From the NCBI GenBank assembly GCA_029012425.1, contig JAQXMB010000042.1:26908-90907 (forward strand): 64,000 nt of DNA, written 5' to 3'. The stretch is from a bacterium. GTDB lineage: Bacteria > Bacillota > Clostridia > Lachnospirales > Lachnospiraceae. The notes under the pieces are model-generated. The model ran no database searches and was not told the DNA's origin. It saw nothing but the letters and a program-made list of their open reading frames with translations. A program made the translations under genes and the position numbers. Below are positions 7,700 through 16,175 of this stretch, one piece after another; the first letter of the stretch is position 1, and every line of letters begins with the position of its first letter.

Positions 7700-7782
7700 A
7701 GACGGAAAGCATTGTGGAGAAGGCAATACCATCGATAGACTTTCACGGCTTAAAATATTATACATTATGGGAGGATTTACCA

Positions 7783-9000
7783 ATGGCAAGATTTACTTTA
7801 CCGAGAGATTTGTATCACGGAAAGGGTTCCTTGGAGGCATTAAAGACCTTCGAAGGAAAAAAGGCAATGATCTGCGTGGGTGGCGGATCAATGAAGCGTT
7901 TCGGTTTTTTGGATCGCGCAATTGAATATTTGAAGGAAGCAGGCATGGAGGTTGAGGTTTTTGAAGGTATTGAGCCCGACCCGTCTGTTGAAACAGTTAT
8001 GAAGGGTGCTGACGCAATGCTCAAGTTTGAGCCTGATTGGATCATCGCGATGGGTGGCGGTTCTCCAATCGATGCTGCGAAAGCAATGTGGATTAAATAT
8101 GAGTATCCCGATGTTACCTTCGAGGATATGTGCAAGGTATTCGGACTTCCGAAGCTTCGTACCAAAGCTCACTTCTGTGCTATTTCTTCTACATCAGGAA
8201 CTGCAACTGAGGTTACTGCATTCTCTATCATTACTAATTATCAGGATCGTATCAAATATCCGATCGCTGACTTCGAGATCACTCCCGATGTTGCAATCGT
8301 TGATCCTGATTTAGCAGAGACCATGCCTCAGAAGCTGGTGGCTCACACCGGTATGGACGCTATGACTCATGCAGTGGAAGCTTATGTTTCTACCGCAAAC
8401 TGCGATTACACAGATCCGTTAGCAATCCATGCGATTGAGATGATTCAGGCTGATTTAGTTGATTCATACAATGGCGATATGGCTGCAAGAGCTCGTATGC
8501 ACAATGCACAGTGTCTCGCCGGCATGTCATTCTCTAACGCTTTACTTGGTATCGTTCATTCAATGGCTCACAAGACCGGTGCTGCTTTTGAAGATTTCGG
8601 TGCACACATTATTCACGGCGCTGCAAACGCTATGTATCTTCCGAAGGTTGTTGCATTCAATGCTAAGGATGAGACCGCTAAGAAGCGTTACGGCGTAATC
8701 GCTGATTACATGAAGCTCGGCGGAGCAAACGATGATGAGAAGGTTGAACTCTTAATCAAGTATCTGCGCAAGATGAATGATGATTTGAATATCCCTCACT
8801 GCATCAAGAACTACGGCGCAGACAGCTTCCCTACCGAGAACGGATTTGTTCCCGAGGAAGTATTCCTTGAGAGACTGCCTGATATCGCTGCAAATGCAAT
8901 TCTCGATGCATGTACAGGTTCTAACCCTCGTATTCCTACTCAGGAAGAGATGGAGAAGCTGCTTAAATGCTGCTACTACGATACAGAGATTGATTTCTAG
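7783..9000 (+). CDS. Iron-containing alcohol dehydrogenase
   Basis: 405 residues from ATG 7783 (GGGAGG 9 bases upstream); the longer frame from 7663 would begin inside the -35 box. Type III Fe-ADH signatures: NAD-binding GGGSPIDAAK (91-100), VDPDLAETMP, and metal-ligand histidine regions HTGMDAMTHAVEAY, GIVHSMAHKTGAAF and HIIHGAANA. Likely reduces an aldehyde to alcohol using NAD(P)H; ethanol or butanol formation is plausible in a butyrate producer, but the substrate cannot be read from the sequence. The Rex-like box at its promoter fits an NADH-disposal role. Confidence 0.9.
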   Translation: MARFTLPRDLYHGKGSLEALKTFEGKKAMICVGGGSMKRFGFLDRAIEYLKEAGMEVEVFEGIEPDPSVETVMKGADAMLKFEPDWIIAMGGGSPIDAAKAMWIKYEYPDVTFEDMCKVFGLPKLRTKAHFCAISSTSGTATEVTAFSIITNYQDRIKYPIADFEITPDVAIVDPDLAETMPQKLVAHTGMDAMTHAVEAYVSTANCDYTDPLAIHAIEMIQADLVDSYNGDMAARARMHNAQCLAGMSFSNALLGIVHSMAHKTGAAFEDFGAHIIHGAANAMYLPKVVAFNAKDETAKKRYGVIADYMKLGGANDDEKVELLIKYLRKMNDDLNIPHCIKNYGADSFPTENGFVPEEVFLERLPDIAANAILDACTGSNPRIPTQEEMEKLLKCCYYDTEIDF

Positions 9001-9013
9001 TCTTCTATATGAT

Positions 9014-9050
9014 AAAAAGCTTCGTTGCCAACCGGCAGCGAAGCTTTTTT
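9014..9050. terminator. Bidirectional terminator between adh and mecA
   Basis: AAAAAGCTTCG pairs with CGAAGCTTTTTT, with an inner TGCC/GGCA stem. It has A-run and T-run flanks on both sides, serving the convergent genes. Confidence 0.9.
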
Positions 9051-9078
9051 AAGTTTTCTCACTATGAAATTTTAACAA

Positions 9079-9723
9079 TTAATCTTCCTCTTGCGATGTA
9101 ATCTCCTGCATCATATGAATCCGATAACATGCATCCTCACAGATGAAACGACCATGTTCCATGATATAACTTGCCTGTAAATCTCCGTAGATACTCTGCT
9201 CTCCGTACTCGTTTACAAGGATACAGAATGCTCCGACCTCGGATCTTGAACATCCGTCGAGATCTAAAATTAATACATACTTGCCCTCATACATATATAA
9301 TGTACTTGGAATCTTCTCGGCGCTTTGCAATAACTGGCAGAACTGATACAGTCTTCCGGCTGTAGAAAAGGTTACCTGAACCAGTTTTAAGGGCGTATTT
9401 TCATCCGGTATCGGATTTTGAGCCTCCGACATTCCGGCCATCACTTCTGACGATTCCGCTTCCTCCCAGGAATCAAGCTCCTCCTCCTCAACATTGCGGA
9501 AAATCAGCTCCAAATTTCCATTTAAAAACATTCCTTCCACAGACATTGGTCCGGTCTTTTCGAAACCGGTCTCTTCCTGTCCTTCCTGCATCAGATATTC
9601 AAAAAACTCATATGTTTTATCGGATTTTTTCAACAGGTCGCTGATTTCCAATCCGTTGGCACGGATCTCATCCATCGAAACACTGCACCGAAGTTCATTA
9701 TCACTCACTTTTCGAAAATTCAC
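9079..9723 (-). CDS. mecA: MecA-family adaptor protein (paralogue 1)
   Basis: 214 residues from a GTG start with AGAGGTGG upstream. The N-terminal block (MNFRKVSDNELRCSVSMDEI) and the C-terminal FCILVNEYGEQSIYGDLQASYIMEHG are diagnostic of MecA, which brings substrates to the ClpC-ClpP protease. The middle (about 75-110) is an acidic linker, as usual. A second MecA-like gene lies at 58212-58883. Monocistronic with its own promoter. Confidence 0.88.
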   Translation of the reverse strand: MNFRKVSDNELRCSVSMDEIRANGLEISDLLKKSDKTYEFFEYLMQEGQEETGFEKTGPMSVEGMFLNGNLELIFRNVEEEELDSWEEAESSEVMAGMSEAQNPIPDENTPLKLVQVTFSTAGRLYQFCQLLQSAEKIPSTLYMYEGKYVLILDLDGCSRSEVGAFCILVNEYGEQSIYGDLQASYIMEHGRFICEDACYRIHMMQEITSQEED

Positions 9724-9758
9724 GCGACCACCTCTCTTCTAATTTCTTCTTATATTTT

Positions 9759-9787
9759 ATCATACGCATTTTTCCCCATTTCGTCAA
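9759..9787 (-). promoter_or_regulatory. mecA promoter
   Basis: On the minus strand TTGACG (9787-9782), a 17-bp spacer and TATGAT (9764-9759), about 35 bp before the GTG start. Confidence 0.7.
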
Positions 9788-10084
9788 TATCCATACACTT
9801 TTCCGGCTTTTTTCAGAATGCAAGGCAACATAAAACGCCAATGCATCTGCATCGGCGTTGTTAAAAAGGGGAGAGTTATGAAAAATTGAAAAAGTTACTC
9901 GTGTGTATCACTTGTTGTGATGGTTATAGTATATCCACTGCCTATGAACAAATTTTGTCGCTGAAATTAATATTATGTGAACAATGCATTTACAATTTGT
10001 TCACAAATAATATGAAGGCGCACAGACCAAAACTTTGTTCCCCTGCAACTACACCATTCAGTTGACTGAATATTTGGAAATAAT
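9788..10084. other. Intergenic region with a terminator-like hairpin and an inverted repeat
   Basis: No supported gene. At 9834-9859 a near-perfect hairpin (AACGCC-ATGCA with TGCAT-GGCGTT) is followed on the minus strand by TTTTATGTT and may end the nudC transcript. At 9977-9984 and 9997-10004 GTGAACAA and TTGTTCAC form an 8-bp inverted repeat with a 12-bp spacer in very AT-rich DNA. The rest shows nothing recognisable. Confidence 0.55.
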
Positions 10085-10939
10085 TTACAATTTTCCCTCG
10101 CAAAACTGTCGAATTATATGTCTTGTCAGACTGTTGTAATCCTCTGTTTTCGGGATCTCATCTGCACGAAGCCAGGTTGCAACAGCCAGCTCCTGCTCAT
10201 CTCTATGTATCGTATCATCCTCGCCATCCAGCCACGCAGTATATCCAATCATCAGATTTCCAACAAATCCCCACGGTTGCGAACCGAAATATTTGATATC
10301 GCGAATTTTCAGTCCCGTCTCTTCCATTACTTCCCTTGCAGCTGCCTCTTCCAGTGTCTCGCCAACTTCCACAAAGCCCGCAACAAGTGCATAGAATCGA
10401 TTTAATCCGCCGACATACTTTGTTACAAGAAGCTTGTCCTTGTTTCGGACAGCAACAACAACAGCCGGTGCAAGCTTCGGATATACCCGGTTATTACAGG
10501 CTTTACAGCGCATCATCCGCTCCTTACCGTCATGCTCCATCGGCTGACCACAGCATCCACAAAAGCGATTTTGCGCATACCATTGCTGCAGATGTTGTGC
10601 CGTCATTCCTACAAACGCTTCATAGCGCGGCTGCATCCGGCGCATCATGTAACGATTGTCCTCCCAGGAGCTTTCAGGGAGTGTTTCAATCCTGCTTTTT
10701 TCTTCCGGAGTTAACAAAAAATAATCCGTGCGAACTTCGTCTTCAATCGCAAACAAATAGGTCAGCTTCTGTTCTCCAATGGATTTCTCAATTTCGTGGT
10801 AATACGGATAACGGTCTGATCCGTTTTCATGGACAATCAAAAACTGTTGTTCACAGACGCATACGATTTCGCTGCACGGCGAAGGTATTCGATTTTCATA
10901 GGTATTTTTAAATCTTTTAGGTGCAATTTCCTGCAACAT
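10085..10939 (-). CDS. nudC: NAD(+) diphosphatase (NudC-type Nudix hydrolase)
   Basis: 284 residues. A zinc ribbon of two CxxC pairs (C127/C130 and C145/C148) precedes a complete Nudix box (G188 to G209, GX5EX7REVXEEXG), followed by the SQPW motif of the NADH pyrophosphatase subfamily. It hydrolyses NAD(H) to NMN(H) and AMP and can remove NAD caps from RNA. AGGAGG precedes the ATG. Length and domain order are normal. Confidence 0.92.
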   Translation of the reverse strand: MLQEIAPKRFKNTYENRIPSPCSEIVCVCEQQFLIVHENGSDRYPYYHEIEKSIGEQKLTYLFAIEDEVRTDYFLLTPEEKSRIETLPESSWEDNRYMMRRMQPRYEAFVGMTAQHLQQWYAQNRFCGCCGQPMEHDGKERMMRCKACNNRVYPKLAPAVVVAVRNKDKLLVTKYVGGLNRFYALVAGFVEVGETLEEAAAREVMEETGLKIRDIKYFGSQPWGFVGNLMIGYTAWLDGEDDTIHRDEQELAVATWLRADEIPKTEDYNSLTRHIIRQFCEGKL

Positions 10940-10995
10940 AATGATTCCTCCTGTATTTGTATTTTATACACAACATTTATGGAAGTGGGCGTTCC

Positions 10996-11035
10996 TTTTG
11001 TTTCATGGGAAATCCATCGGATTTTCCTATAAAAT
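10996..11035. repeat. 40-bp palindromic repeat, family C copy 2
   Basis: Matches 2570-2609 at 35 of 40 positions and keeps a GGAAA...TTTCC stem, with differences concentrated near the loop. It lies between the nudC start and the MATE terminator. Confidence 0.6.
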
Positions 11036-11041
11036 GAAAGA

Positions 11042-11065
11042 GCGGCAGAGAGTGCTCCCTGCCGC
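11042..11065 (-). terminator. Terminator of the MATE transporter gene
   Basis: GCGGCAG pairs with CTGCCGC; on the minus strand it is followed by TCTTTCATTTT. Confidence 0.75.
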
Positions 11066-11073
11066 AAATTCTT

Positions 11074-12447
11074 TTATTCATTTGAAAGCGGTTTTATTAC
11101 ACGCTTAAAGGTCAGATGCAGACAGATACTTGAAATCAGAAGCGACATGCCCTCTGCAATCGGAAAGCTCCACCAGATTAAATCTAATCCACCAATCTGC
11201 GCCAAAATATATGCCGCGGGAAGCAAAACAATCAGCTGACGGGCAACGGATACATACAAACTGTACATCCCGTTTCCGACTGCCTGGAACACCGCTCCGC
11301 ACACGATGCAGAACCATGCCATCAAAAAGTGGACTGCTATGATACGAAGTGCCGGAACACCTATCTGAAGCATATTCTCAGATGCATCAAACAGCCAGAT
11401 CAGTAACTTGTCCGGTATTGTCTCGAACACGATAAACCCAAGGAGCGTTGAGCAGAATGCTACAAGCCATCCCCACTTGATACTTCGAATCATACGCTTT
11501 TTCTTCTTTGCTCCATAATTGTAGGCAACAATCGGAATCAGACCATTATTCAGTCCGAATACCGGCATAAAGAAGAAACTTTGAAGCTTGAAATATACGC
11601 CAAAAACCGCAGCTCCGGTTGCTGATAAGCCTACTAAAATGAGGTTCATTCCATAGGTCATGACCGAACCAATCGACTGCATGACAATTGAAGGGACACC
11701 TACCTTATAGATGATACCGATAATCTCTCGATTTGGTCTGAACCCCTTAAACGACATATGTACATCGGCGTTATGCTTCTGGTTATAAATCATCGCCACG
11801 AATCCGGCAATAATCTGTCCGACAACAGTTGCCACAGCAGCTCCCGCAACGCCCATTTTCGGCATTCCAAGCAGACCAAAAATTAAGATCGGATCCAAAA
11901 TGATATTAATAATTGCACCGATCATCTGCGAAACCATGGTAAAGAAGGTTCTTCCGGTCGCCTGTAAGATTCGCTCAAAAATGAACTGCATATACAGACC
12001 AAAAGAAGCTACCATTACAATTGTCAGATACTGTACTCCCATCGTCATGATTTCTTCCGGAGCACCCTTCACCTGACTTGCATAGAACGGGCGGACCGCT
12101 ACAATACCGATGATTGCAGATACAAGATAGCTGATCAGATACAAAAACACACCATTTTCTGCTGTCTGATTTGCACGCTTAAAATTTTTCTCACCCAGCG
12201 ACTTAGATAAAAGAGAATTCACACCGACACCGGTTCCTCCGGCAATCGCAATCAACAGCATCTGAAGCGGAAATGCCAGCGAAACAGCTGTCAGTGCATT
12301 CTCACTGATTCTTGATACGAAGGAGCTGTCGACAATGTTGTACATCGCCTGCACGAGCATGGATAGCATCATCGGCAATGACATATTCATCAATAACTTG
12401 CCTTCCGGCATGACTCCCATCTTGTTTTCTTGTCTCAATTCTTCCAC
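11074..12447 (-). CDS. MATE-family efflux transporter
   Basis: 457 residues from a GTG start with GGGAGG 7 bases upstream. About twelve hydrophobic segments in two related halves; PLMLSMLVQAMYNIVDSSFVSRISENALTAVSLAFP at the N-terminus is the typical MATE opening, and the second half repeats it with GVPSIVMQSIGSVMTYGMNLIL. These proteins export cationic drugs or metabolites by Na+ or H+ antiport; substrate unknown. Monocistronic with its own promoter and terminator. Confidence 0.92.
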   Translation of the reverse strand: MEELRQENKMGVMPEGKLLMNMSLPMMLSMLVQAMYNIVDSSFVSRISENALTAVSLAFPLQMLLIAIAGGTGVGVNSLLSKSLGEKNFKRANQTAENGVFLYLISYLVSAIIGIVAVRPFYASQVKGAPEEIMTMGVQYLTIVMVASFGLYMQFIFERILQATGRTFFTMVSQMIGAIINIILDPILIFGLLGMPKMGVAGAAVATVVGQIIAGFVAMIYNQKHNADVHMSFKGFRPNREIIGIIYKVGVPSIVMQSIGSVMTYGMNLILVGLSATGAAVFGVYFKLQSFFFMPVFGLNNGLIPIVAYNYGAKKKKRMIRSIKWGWLVAFCSTLLGFIVFETIPDKLLIWLFDASENMLQIGVPALRIIAVHFLMAWFCIVCGAVFQAVGNGMYSLYVSVARQLIVLLPAAYILAQIGGLDLIWWSFPIAEGMSLLISSICLHLTFKRVIKPLSNE

Positions 12448-12504
12448 AATAATTCCTCCCTGCTACTTCCTGCAGTATGATTCAACCCTTTTTTCAAACA
12501 CTTT

Positions 12505-12533
12505 ATCATACCATGAAACAGGGGAAGATGCAA
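12505..12533 (-). promoter_or_regulatory. MATE gene promoter
   Basis: On the minus strand TTGCAT (12533-12528), 17-bp spacer, TATGAT (12510-12505). Confidence 0.6.
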
Positions 12534-12557
12534 GTGGACTCTGTGATTTACAACCAG

Positions 12558-13220
12558 CTACTCAAGGACTGCCGCCAAATCAGAAATCGATTTTTCACCC
12601 ATAAGTGTTTTCTCATCGTTAATAACAACCATCGGCACGCGCTCAATCTTATACTTTTCGACAAGATCCGGATATAGATTCGCATCAATCATAGTAGCCG
12701 TGAGCTTCGGACTCATAGCAGCAAGATGCTGTGCTCCGATAACGGTTGCAGCACAGTGATGACATGCCAAAGAGACAAATACTTTTATCTCGGAATTCTT
12801 TTTCAGCTTCCCGATCTTCTTCTGACTCCACTTATCGACCTCCTGGCCGGGGCCTGCCGCATTATAGCAGCCAAGAATAAACGAATTCATTTCCTTGCCA
12901 CCCGGAACGCCAAAAAAAGCGACTCCTATGTATTCACCATTCTTATAAAATCCCATGGCAGGTGTGCGGCCTTCGGGATCAAAATCAGCCTCTGTCGAAG
13001 GATTTTCTCCCTTATCGTAAATCGAGACACGAATATGCTCACCCAGAGTTTCTACATCAAACAAGAGTGAAATTAACTCTTTACTCTTTTCCTCCGCCGG
13101 ATCTACAACGGCAACAATCTCTAAATCCTCGGTGAGCTTCTCAAAAACGCCCTTAATCTGAAGACGCAATTCATCATCCAACAAATTACTTGTCCTCGGA
13201 GCATCTGAATAATTTCCCAT
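12558..13220 (-). CDS. AhpF N-terminal-domain-like thioredoxin-fold protein
   Basis: 220 residues from ATG 13220 (AAAGGAGG upstream; the longer frame to 13316 has no ribosome site). Two thioredoxin folds like the N-terminal domain of AhpF: the first lacks cysteines, the second has the redox motif C153-HH-C156 and the cis-proline VPM. AhpF passes electrons to AhpC; here only this domain exists, without the flavin part. The gene starts 26 bp after ahpC stops, so it very likely reduces AhpC as a separate disulfide carrier, taking electrons from an unlinked reductase. This arrangement occurs in anaerobes. Confidence 0.85.
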   Translation of the reverse strand: MGNYSDAPRTSNLLDDELRLQIKGVFEKLTEDLEIVAVVDPAEEKSKELISLLFDVETLGEHIRVSIYDKGENPSTEADFDPEGRTPAMGFYKNGEYIGVAFFGVPGGKEMNSFILGCYNAAGPGQEVDKWSQKKIGKLKKNSEIKVFVSLACHHCAATVIGAQHLAAMSPKLTATMIDANLYPDLVEKYKIERVPMVVINDEKTLMGEKSISDLAAVLE

Positions 13221-13246
13221 GAGTACCTCCTTTATCGTATGTGTGA

Positions 13247-13810
13247 CTACAGCATTCCTACAAGATCCAGACTCGGCTTTAATGTCTCTGCACCGGGTTT
13301 CCATTTTGCAGGACATACCTGATCGCCATGTTCACGGACAAACTGTGCTGCCTGTAATTTTCGGAGCAGCTCTTCCGCATTTCGCCCGATTCCCATATTG
13401 TGAATCTCATATGCCTGAATCACACCATCAGGGTCAACAATAAAGGTACCGCGCAGAGCCTGTCCGGCATCCTCCACCAAAACATCGAACTGACGAGACA
13501 GATTCCATGCTGCATCTGAGAGCATCGGATACTTTATTTTTTTGATGGTATCAGAAGCATCTGCCCATGCTTTATGTACAAAATGGCTGTCTGTTGAAAC
13601 AGAATAAATCTCGCATCCGGCTTCCTTGAATTCCTCGTAATGATCTGCTAAATCCCCAAGCTCGGTCGGACATACAAAAGTAAAATCAGCCGGATAAAAG
13701 AAGAATATCTTCCAACTTCCTTTTGCCGACTGGTCGGTCACTGTAATAAACTCTCCATTCTGATAAGCCTCCACCCGGAAGGGCTCAATTTTTTTCTCAA
13801 TGTAACTCAT
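13247..13810 (-). CDS. ahpC: Peroxiredoxin, alkyl hydroperoxide reductase subunit C
   Basis: 187 residues, a typical 2-Cys peroxiredoxin: peroxidatic C47 in FVCPTE and resolving C166 in VCPAKW. Conserved PADFTFVCPTEL and GIGRNAEELLRKL confirm the AhpC class. It reduces H2O2 and organic peroxides. Co-transcribed with the AhpF-N-like gene. The upstream AT-rich region has TTATCATTGAT-like sequence, but no convincing PerR box could be defined. Confidence 0.95.
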   Translation of the reverse strand: MSYIEKKIEPFRVEAYQNGEFITVTDQSAKGSWKIFFFYPADFTFVCPTELGDLADHYEEFKEAGCEIYSVSTDSHFVHKAWADASDTIKKIKYPMLSDAAWNLSRQFDVLVEDAGQALRGTFIVDPDGVIQAYEIHNMGIGRNAEELLRKLQAAQFVREHGDQVCPAKWKPGAETLKPSLDLVGML

Positions 13811-13877
13811 ATGCTTCTCCTTTCTAATAACCTGATACTTATATAATCTTACAGAATATAAAATAAATCAATGATAA

Positions 13878-13944
13878 TTTGTCTATCTTTTTTATCATTT
13901 TATTTATTTTGTCTATTTTTCTTTATGTGATACTTTGCTATAAT
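13878..13944 (+). promoter_or_regulatory. Promoter region of the cysteine-repeat peptide gene
   Basis: An extended -10, TGCTATAAT (13936-13944), has no good -35. Two exact TTTGTCTAT direct repeats (13878-13886 and 13908-13916) lie 30 bp apart, three helical turns, and could bind a regulator. A small AGAAC/GTTCT hairpin follows in the leader. Confidence 0.55.
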
Positions 13945-14003
13945 TTTTATAGATAGAACGCGGGGGTTCTAGCATTTAATTCAAACACAGGAGGGTACTT
14001 ATT

Positions 14004-14195
14004 ATGGCAAAAGATGGATTAGGCATCACCAACATGAACGGTGATACAACCGATGAGAACAAGACATGCGGACTTCAGGATATGAACTGTCTGGCTGGTC
14101 AGGAAGTAAAAGAGCATAGCTTAAACAACATGAACGGTGATTCCGGTGATGACGACAAGAGTTGTGGTCTTCAGGATATGAACTGTGTTCAGTAA
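14004..14195 (+). CDS. 63-residue peptide with two tandem cysteine repeats, family not recognised
   Basis: GGAGGG precedes the ATG and a strong terminator follows, so this looks like a real, well-expressed monocistronic gene. Residues 10-29 and 42-61 are near-identical: NMNGD, six variable mostly acidic/Thr positions around K, then CGLQDMNC. Each repeat has a C-x6-C pair (C22/C29 and C54/C61); the only cysteines are these four. The peptide is acidic, has no signal sequence and no hydrophobic segment. No radical SAM, cyclodehydratase or exporter gene is adjacent; the nearest genes are the divergent ahpC unit and the convergent spoVAC. Possible roles (metal binding, redox buffering, RiPP precursor, spore component) are guesses. 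Confidence 0.85.
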   Translation: MAKDGLGITNMNGDTTDENKTCGLQDMNCLAGQEVKEHSLNNMNGDSGDDDKSCGLQDMNCVQ

Positions 14196-14213
14196 TTTCA
14201 TTTTTGAATAGTC

Positions 14214-14241
14214 AAAAAGAACCACTTTTGTGGTTCTTTTT
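14214..14241 (+). terminator. Terminator after the cysteine-repeat peptide
   Basis: AAAAAGAACCAC-TTTT-GTGGTTCTTTTT; symmetric, so it can also end the convergent spoVAC transcript. Confidence 0.93.
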
Positions 14242-14269
14242 CTTTCTATTCGCGCTTTCTTTGCTATTT

Positions 14270-14743
14270 CTACAGACAAGTCCAGATATAATAGATCACT
14301 CCAAGTATCCAGCTCGTAAAAATTCCATATAATATGACAGGTCCACAGATTGTAAAAATCTTGGCGCCGCATCCAAAGACATTTCCCTCGCTTCCGCGAA
14401 ATTCAATTGCCGGTGCAGCCACAGAGTTTGCAAATCCGGTAATCGGTACAAGTGCACCCGCTCCACCCCATTTTGCAAAGGTCGGATAAATATTCAGACC
14501 CGTTAGGAGTACGCTTAACAATACGAGTATGAGTGTACACCACATGGGTGCCATCTCTTCATCTGCTCCACATGACTTTGCAATTGCGATGATTGCTTGT
14601 CCAATCGTACAGATAACGCCTCCCACGATAAATGCCTTCAGCATGTTTCCACCCAGACTGTAGGTCGGTGTCACCTGCTTGACATATTCATTATACTCCT
14701 GCTGCTGTCTAAGCTTCTGCTCCGGAATCCGATCCTGTTTCAT
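14270..14743 (-). CDS. spoVAC: Stage V sporulation protein AC (SpoVAC)
   Basis: 157-residue membrane protein. MLKAFIVGGVICTIGQAIIAIAK and TFAKWGGAGALVPITGFANSVAAPAIEFRGSEG are hallmark SpoVAC sequences; in Bacillus SpoVAC is the mechanosensitive part of the DPA channel. AAGGAG lies upstream. It is alone: spoVAB ends 1.8 kb upstream and spoVAD starts 9.7 kb downstream, all on the minus strand and in the classical order. A forespore promoter would be expected but could not be defined. Confidence 0.95.
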   Translation of the reverse strand: MKQDRIPEQKLRQQQEYNEYVKQVTPTYSLGGNMLKAFIVGGVICTIGQAIIAIAKSCGADEEMAPMWCTLILVLLSVLLTGLNIYPTFAKWGGAGALVPITGFANSVAAPAIEFRGSEGNVFGCGAKIFTICGPVILYGIFTSWILGVIYYIWTCL

Positions 14744-15083
14744 ATGACATTACTCCTTTTTCTATTGCCGATTGGCTCATGTTTTCCACATAAGCATATG
14801 TTTTTTTCACATTTTTATTCTTTGGTGTTAACATTTTGTCACTGTCCTCCGATATATGTTTCATCTGATACATATATGTGCACAGAAAACAGTATCTATT
14901 CAAAGTCAGGATATTTTCAAAAATACTTTACTCTGAATAGTTGCAAAGAGAATAACAGGATGAACCACGGACGGCAAATGGATTTGAAAAAGGGAGTTTT
15001 TCTGATTCTTCGCTGTCTTTTATTTTGTTTTGTAGGGAAACAATTCATCATAAACAGGTGTCCTTGAAAAAAGGAGCATTGTT
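14744..15083. other. Intergenic region between divergent spoVAC and the EF-hand-like gene
   Basis: Holds the ribosome sites of both genes. A search by eye for a c-di-GMP riboswitch or clear sigma-A promoter was negative. The right part has GAAAAAAGGAGC just before the ATG at 15084. Confidence 0.5.
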
Positions 15084-16169
15084 ATGATCATTCAATCTGG
15101 TAATGTTGGAATGAGCGCAAAAAGAAGCTATTATTCACACTCATATTCCAATCAGTCTCTTCAGGTGTGGGGAAAAGGCTCTGCGCTCATCTCTCCCACC
15201 TTAGCCGGTATCACAACGGCCACGGACAAACAAAAAAATGCCTCGCAGAGTTCTTCTGCAAAGCATGCAATTTATGGCGATGGCAATAACAGCAATGATT
15301 TTTTCACAGAGCTGCAGAATCGTTACAAACCGAGTCAAAAGGTCAGCCGCCCCTTACGCACAGGGTCTTCGGATTCACTCAAGGACTTGCAAAAGATACG
15401 CCAGCGCACATTAAGCTATATTCTGGATTTACTGTTCTCAAAGGAGCGGCGATGGGATTATAGCAGCGCACAAAATCTCCCAAGTGACAGCACAGAAAAC
15501 AACTTTGGCGGTCAGTATACAGCCGAATTCTATTATGAGGAAAATGAGAATGTCAGTTTCTCCACGGAAGGTATGGTAAAGACCTCGGACGGCAAAGAAA
15601 TCAGCTTTCAGCTCGACCTGACACTGAGCAGATCGTTTGTACAGTACTCTCGTGAGGCAATTGATTTTGGTGCACCCCGCATGATGGATCCGCTTGTTAT
15701 CAATCTGGATTCACCGTCTGCCAATGTAAGCGATCAGAAATTCTATTTTGATCTCGACGGTGATGGTCACGAGGAATCTATTTCTTCACTTGGTGCAGGA
15801 AGCGGTTTTCTTGCTTTGGACAAAAACGGAGATGGTATCATTAATGATGGAAGTGAATTATTCGGAACCAAAAGCGGCAATGGCTTTGAGGATTTATCTG
15901 CATTTGATCTTGATAAAAACGGATGGATCGATGAAGCAGATGATATCTTCGACAAGCTTCTCGTCTGGACGAAGGATGAAAATGGCAACGACAAGCTGAT
16001 TGATCTTAAAAAAGCAGGTGTGGGCGCCATCTATCTCGGAGCTGCCGACACGCAGTTTTCTTTAAACGACACCGGCAACAGAACGAATGCCTTGATTCAA
16101 AAAAGCGGTATTTTTCTGTACGAAAGCGGGCGCTCAGGCACGATACAGCAGGTGGATTTAGCCACCTGA
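15084..16169 (+). CDS. EF-hand/RTX-module-like calcium-binding protein, function unknown
   Basis: 361 residues without signal peptide or membrane segment. The N-terminal about 210 residues are Ser/Asn-rich and not recognised. Residues 220-290 hold three calcium-loop motifs: D223-L-D225-G-D227-G, D246-K-N248-G-D250-G followed by NDGSELFG, and a full 12-residue EF-hand loop D275-L-D277-K-N279-G-W-I-D283-E-A-D286. The order FDLDGDG, LDKNGDGIINDGSELFG, FDLDKNGWIDEAD, LLVWTKDENGNDKLIDL matches a module known from large RTX-type exoproteins, here in a stand-alone form. It probably binds Ca2+. The gene converges on 16176-16496 with 6 bp between stops. Confidence 0.8.
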   Translation: MIIQSGNVGMSAKRSYYSHSYSNQSLQVWGKGSALISPTLAGITTATDKQKNASQSSSAKHAIYGDGNNSNDFFTELQNRYKPSQKVSRPLRTGSSDSLKDLQKIRQRTLSYILDLLFSKERRWDYSSAQNLPSDSTENNFGGQYTAEFYYEENENVSFSTEGMVKTSDGKEISFQLDLTLSRSFVQYSREAIDFGAPRMMDPLVINLDSPSANVSDQKFYFDLDGDGHEESISSLGAGSGFLALDKNGDGIINDGSELFGTKSGNGFEDLSAFDLDKNGWIDEADDIFDKLLVWTKDENGNDKLIDLKKAGVGAIYLGAADTQFSLNDTGNRTNALIQKSGIFLYESGRSGTIQQVDLAT

Positions 16170-16175
16170 GAGGCG

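Noticed and set aside
9977-10004. Rex site upstream of mecA/nudC region
   Set aside because: The inverted repeat has a 12-bp spacer and half-sites in the wrong order for Rex.
14878-15070. c-di-GMP riboswitch before the EF-hand-like gene
   Set aside because: Some GCAAAG-like words are present, but the conserved core and stems are not.
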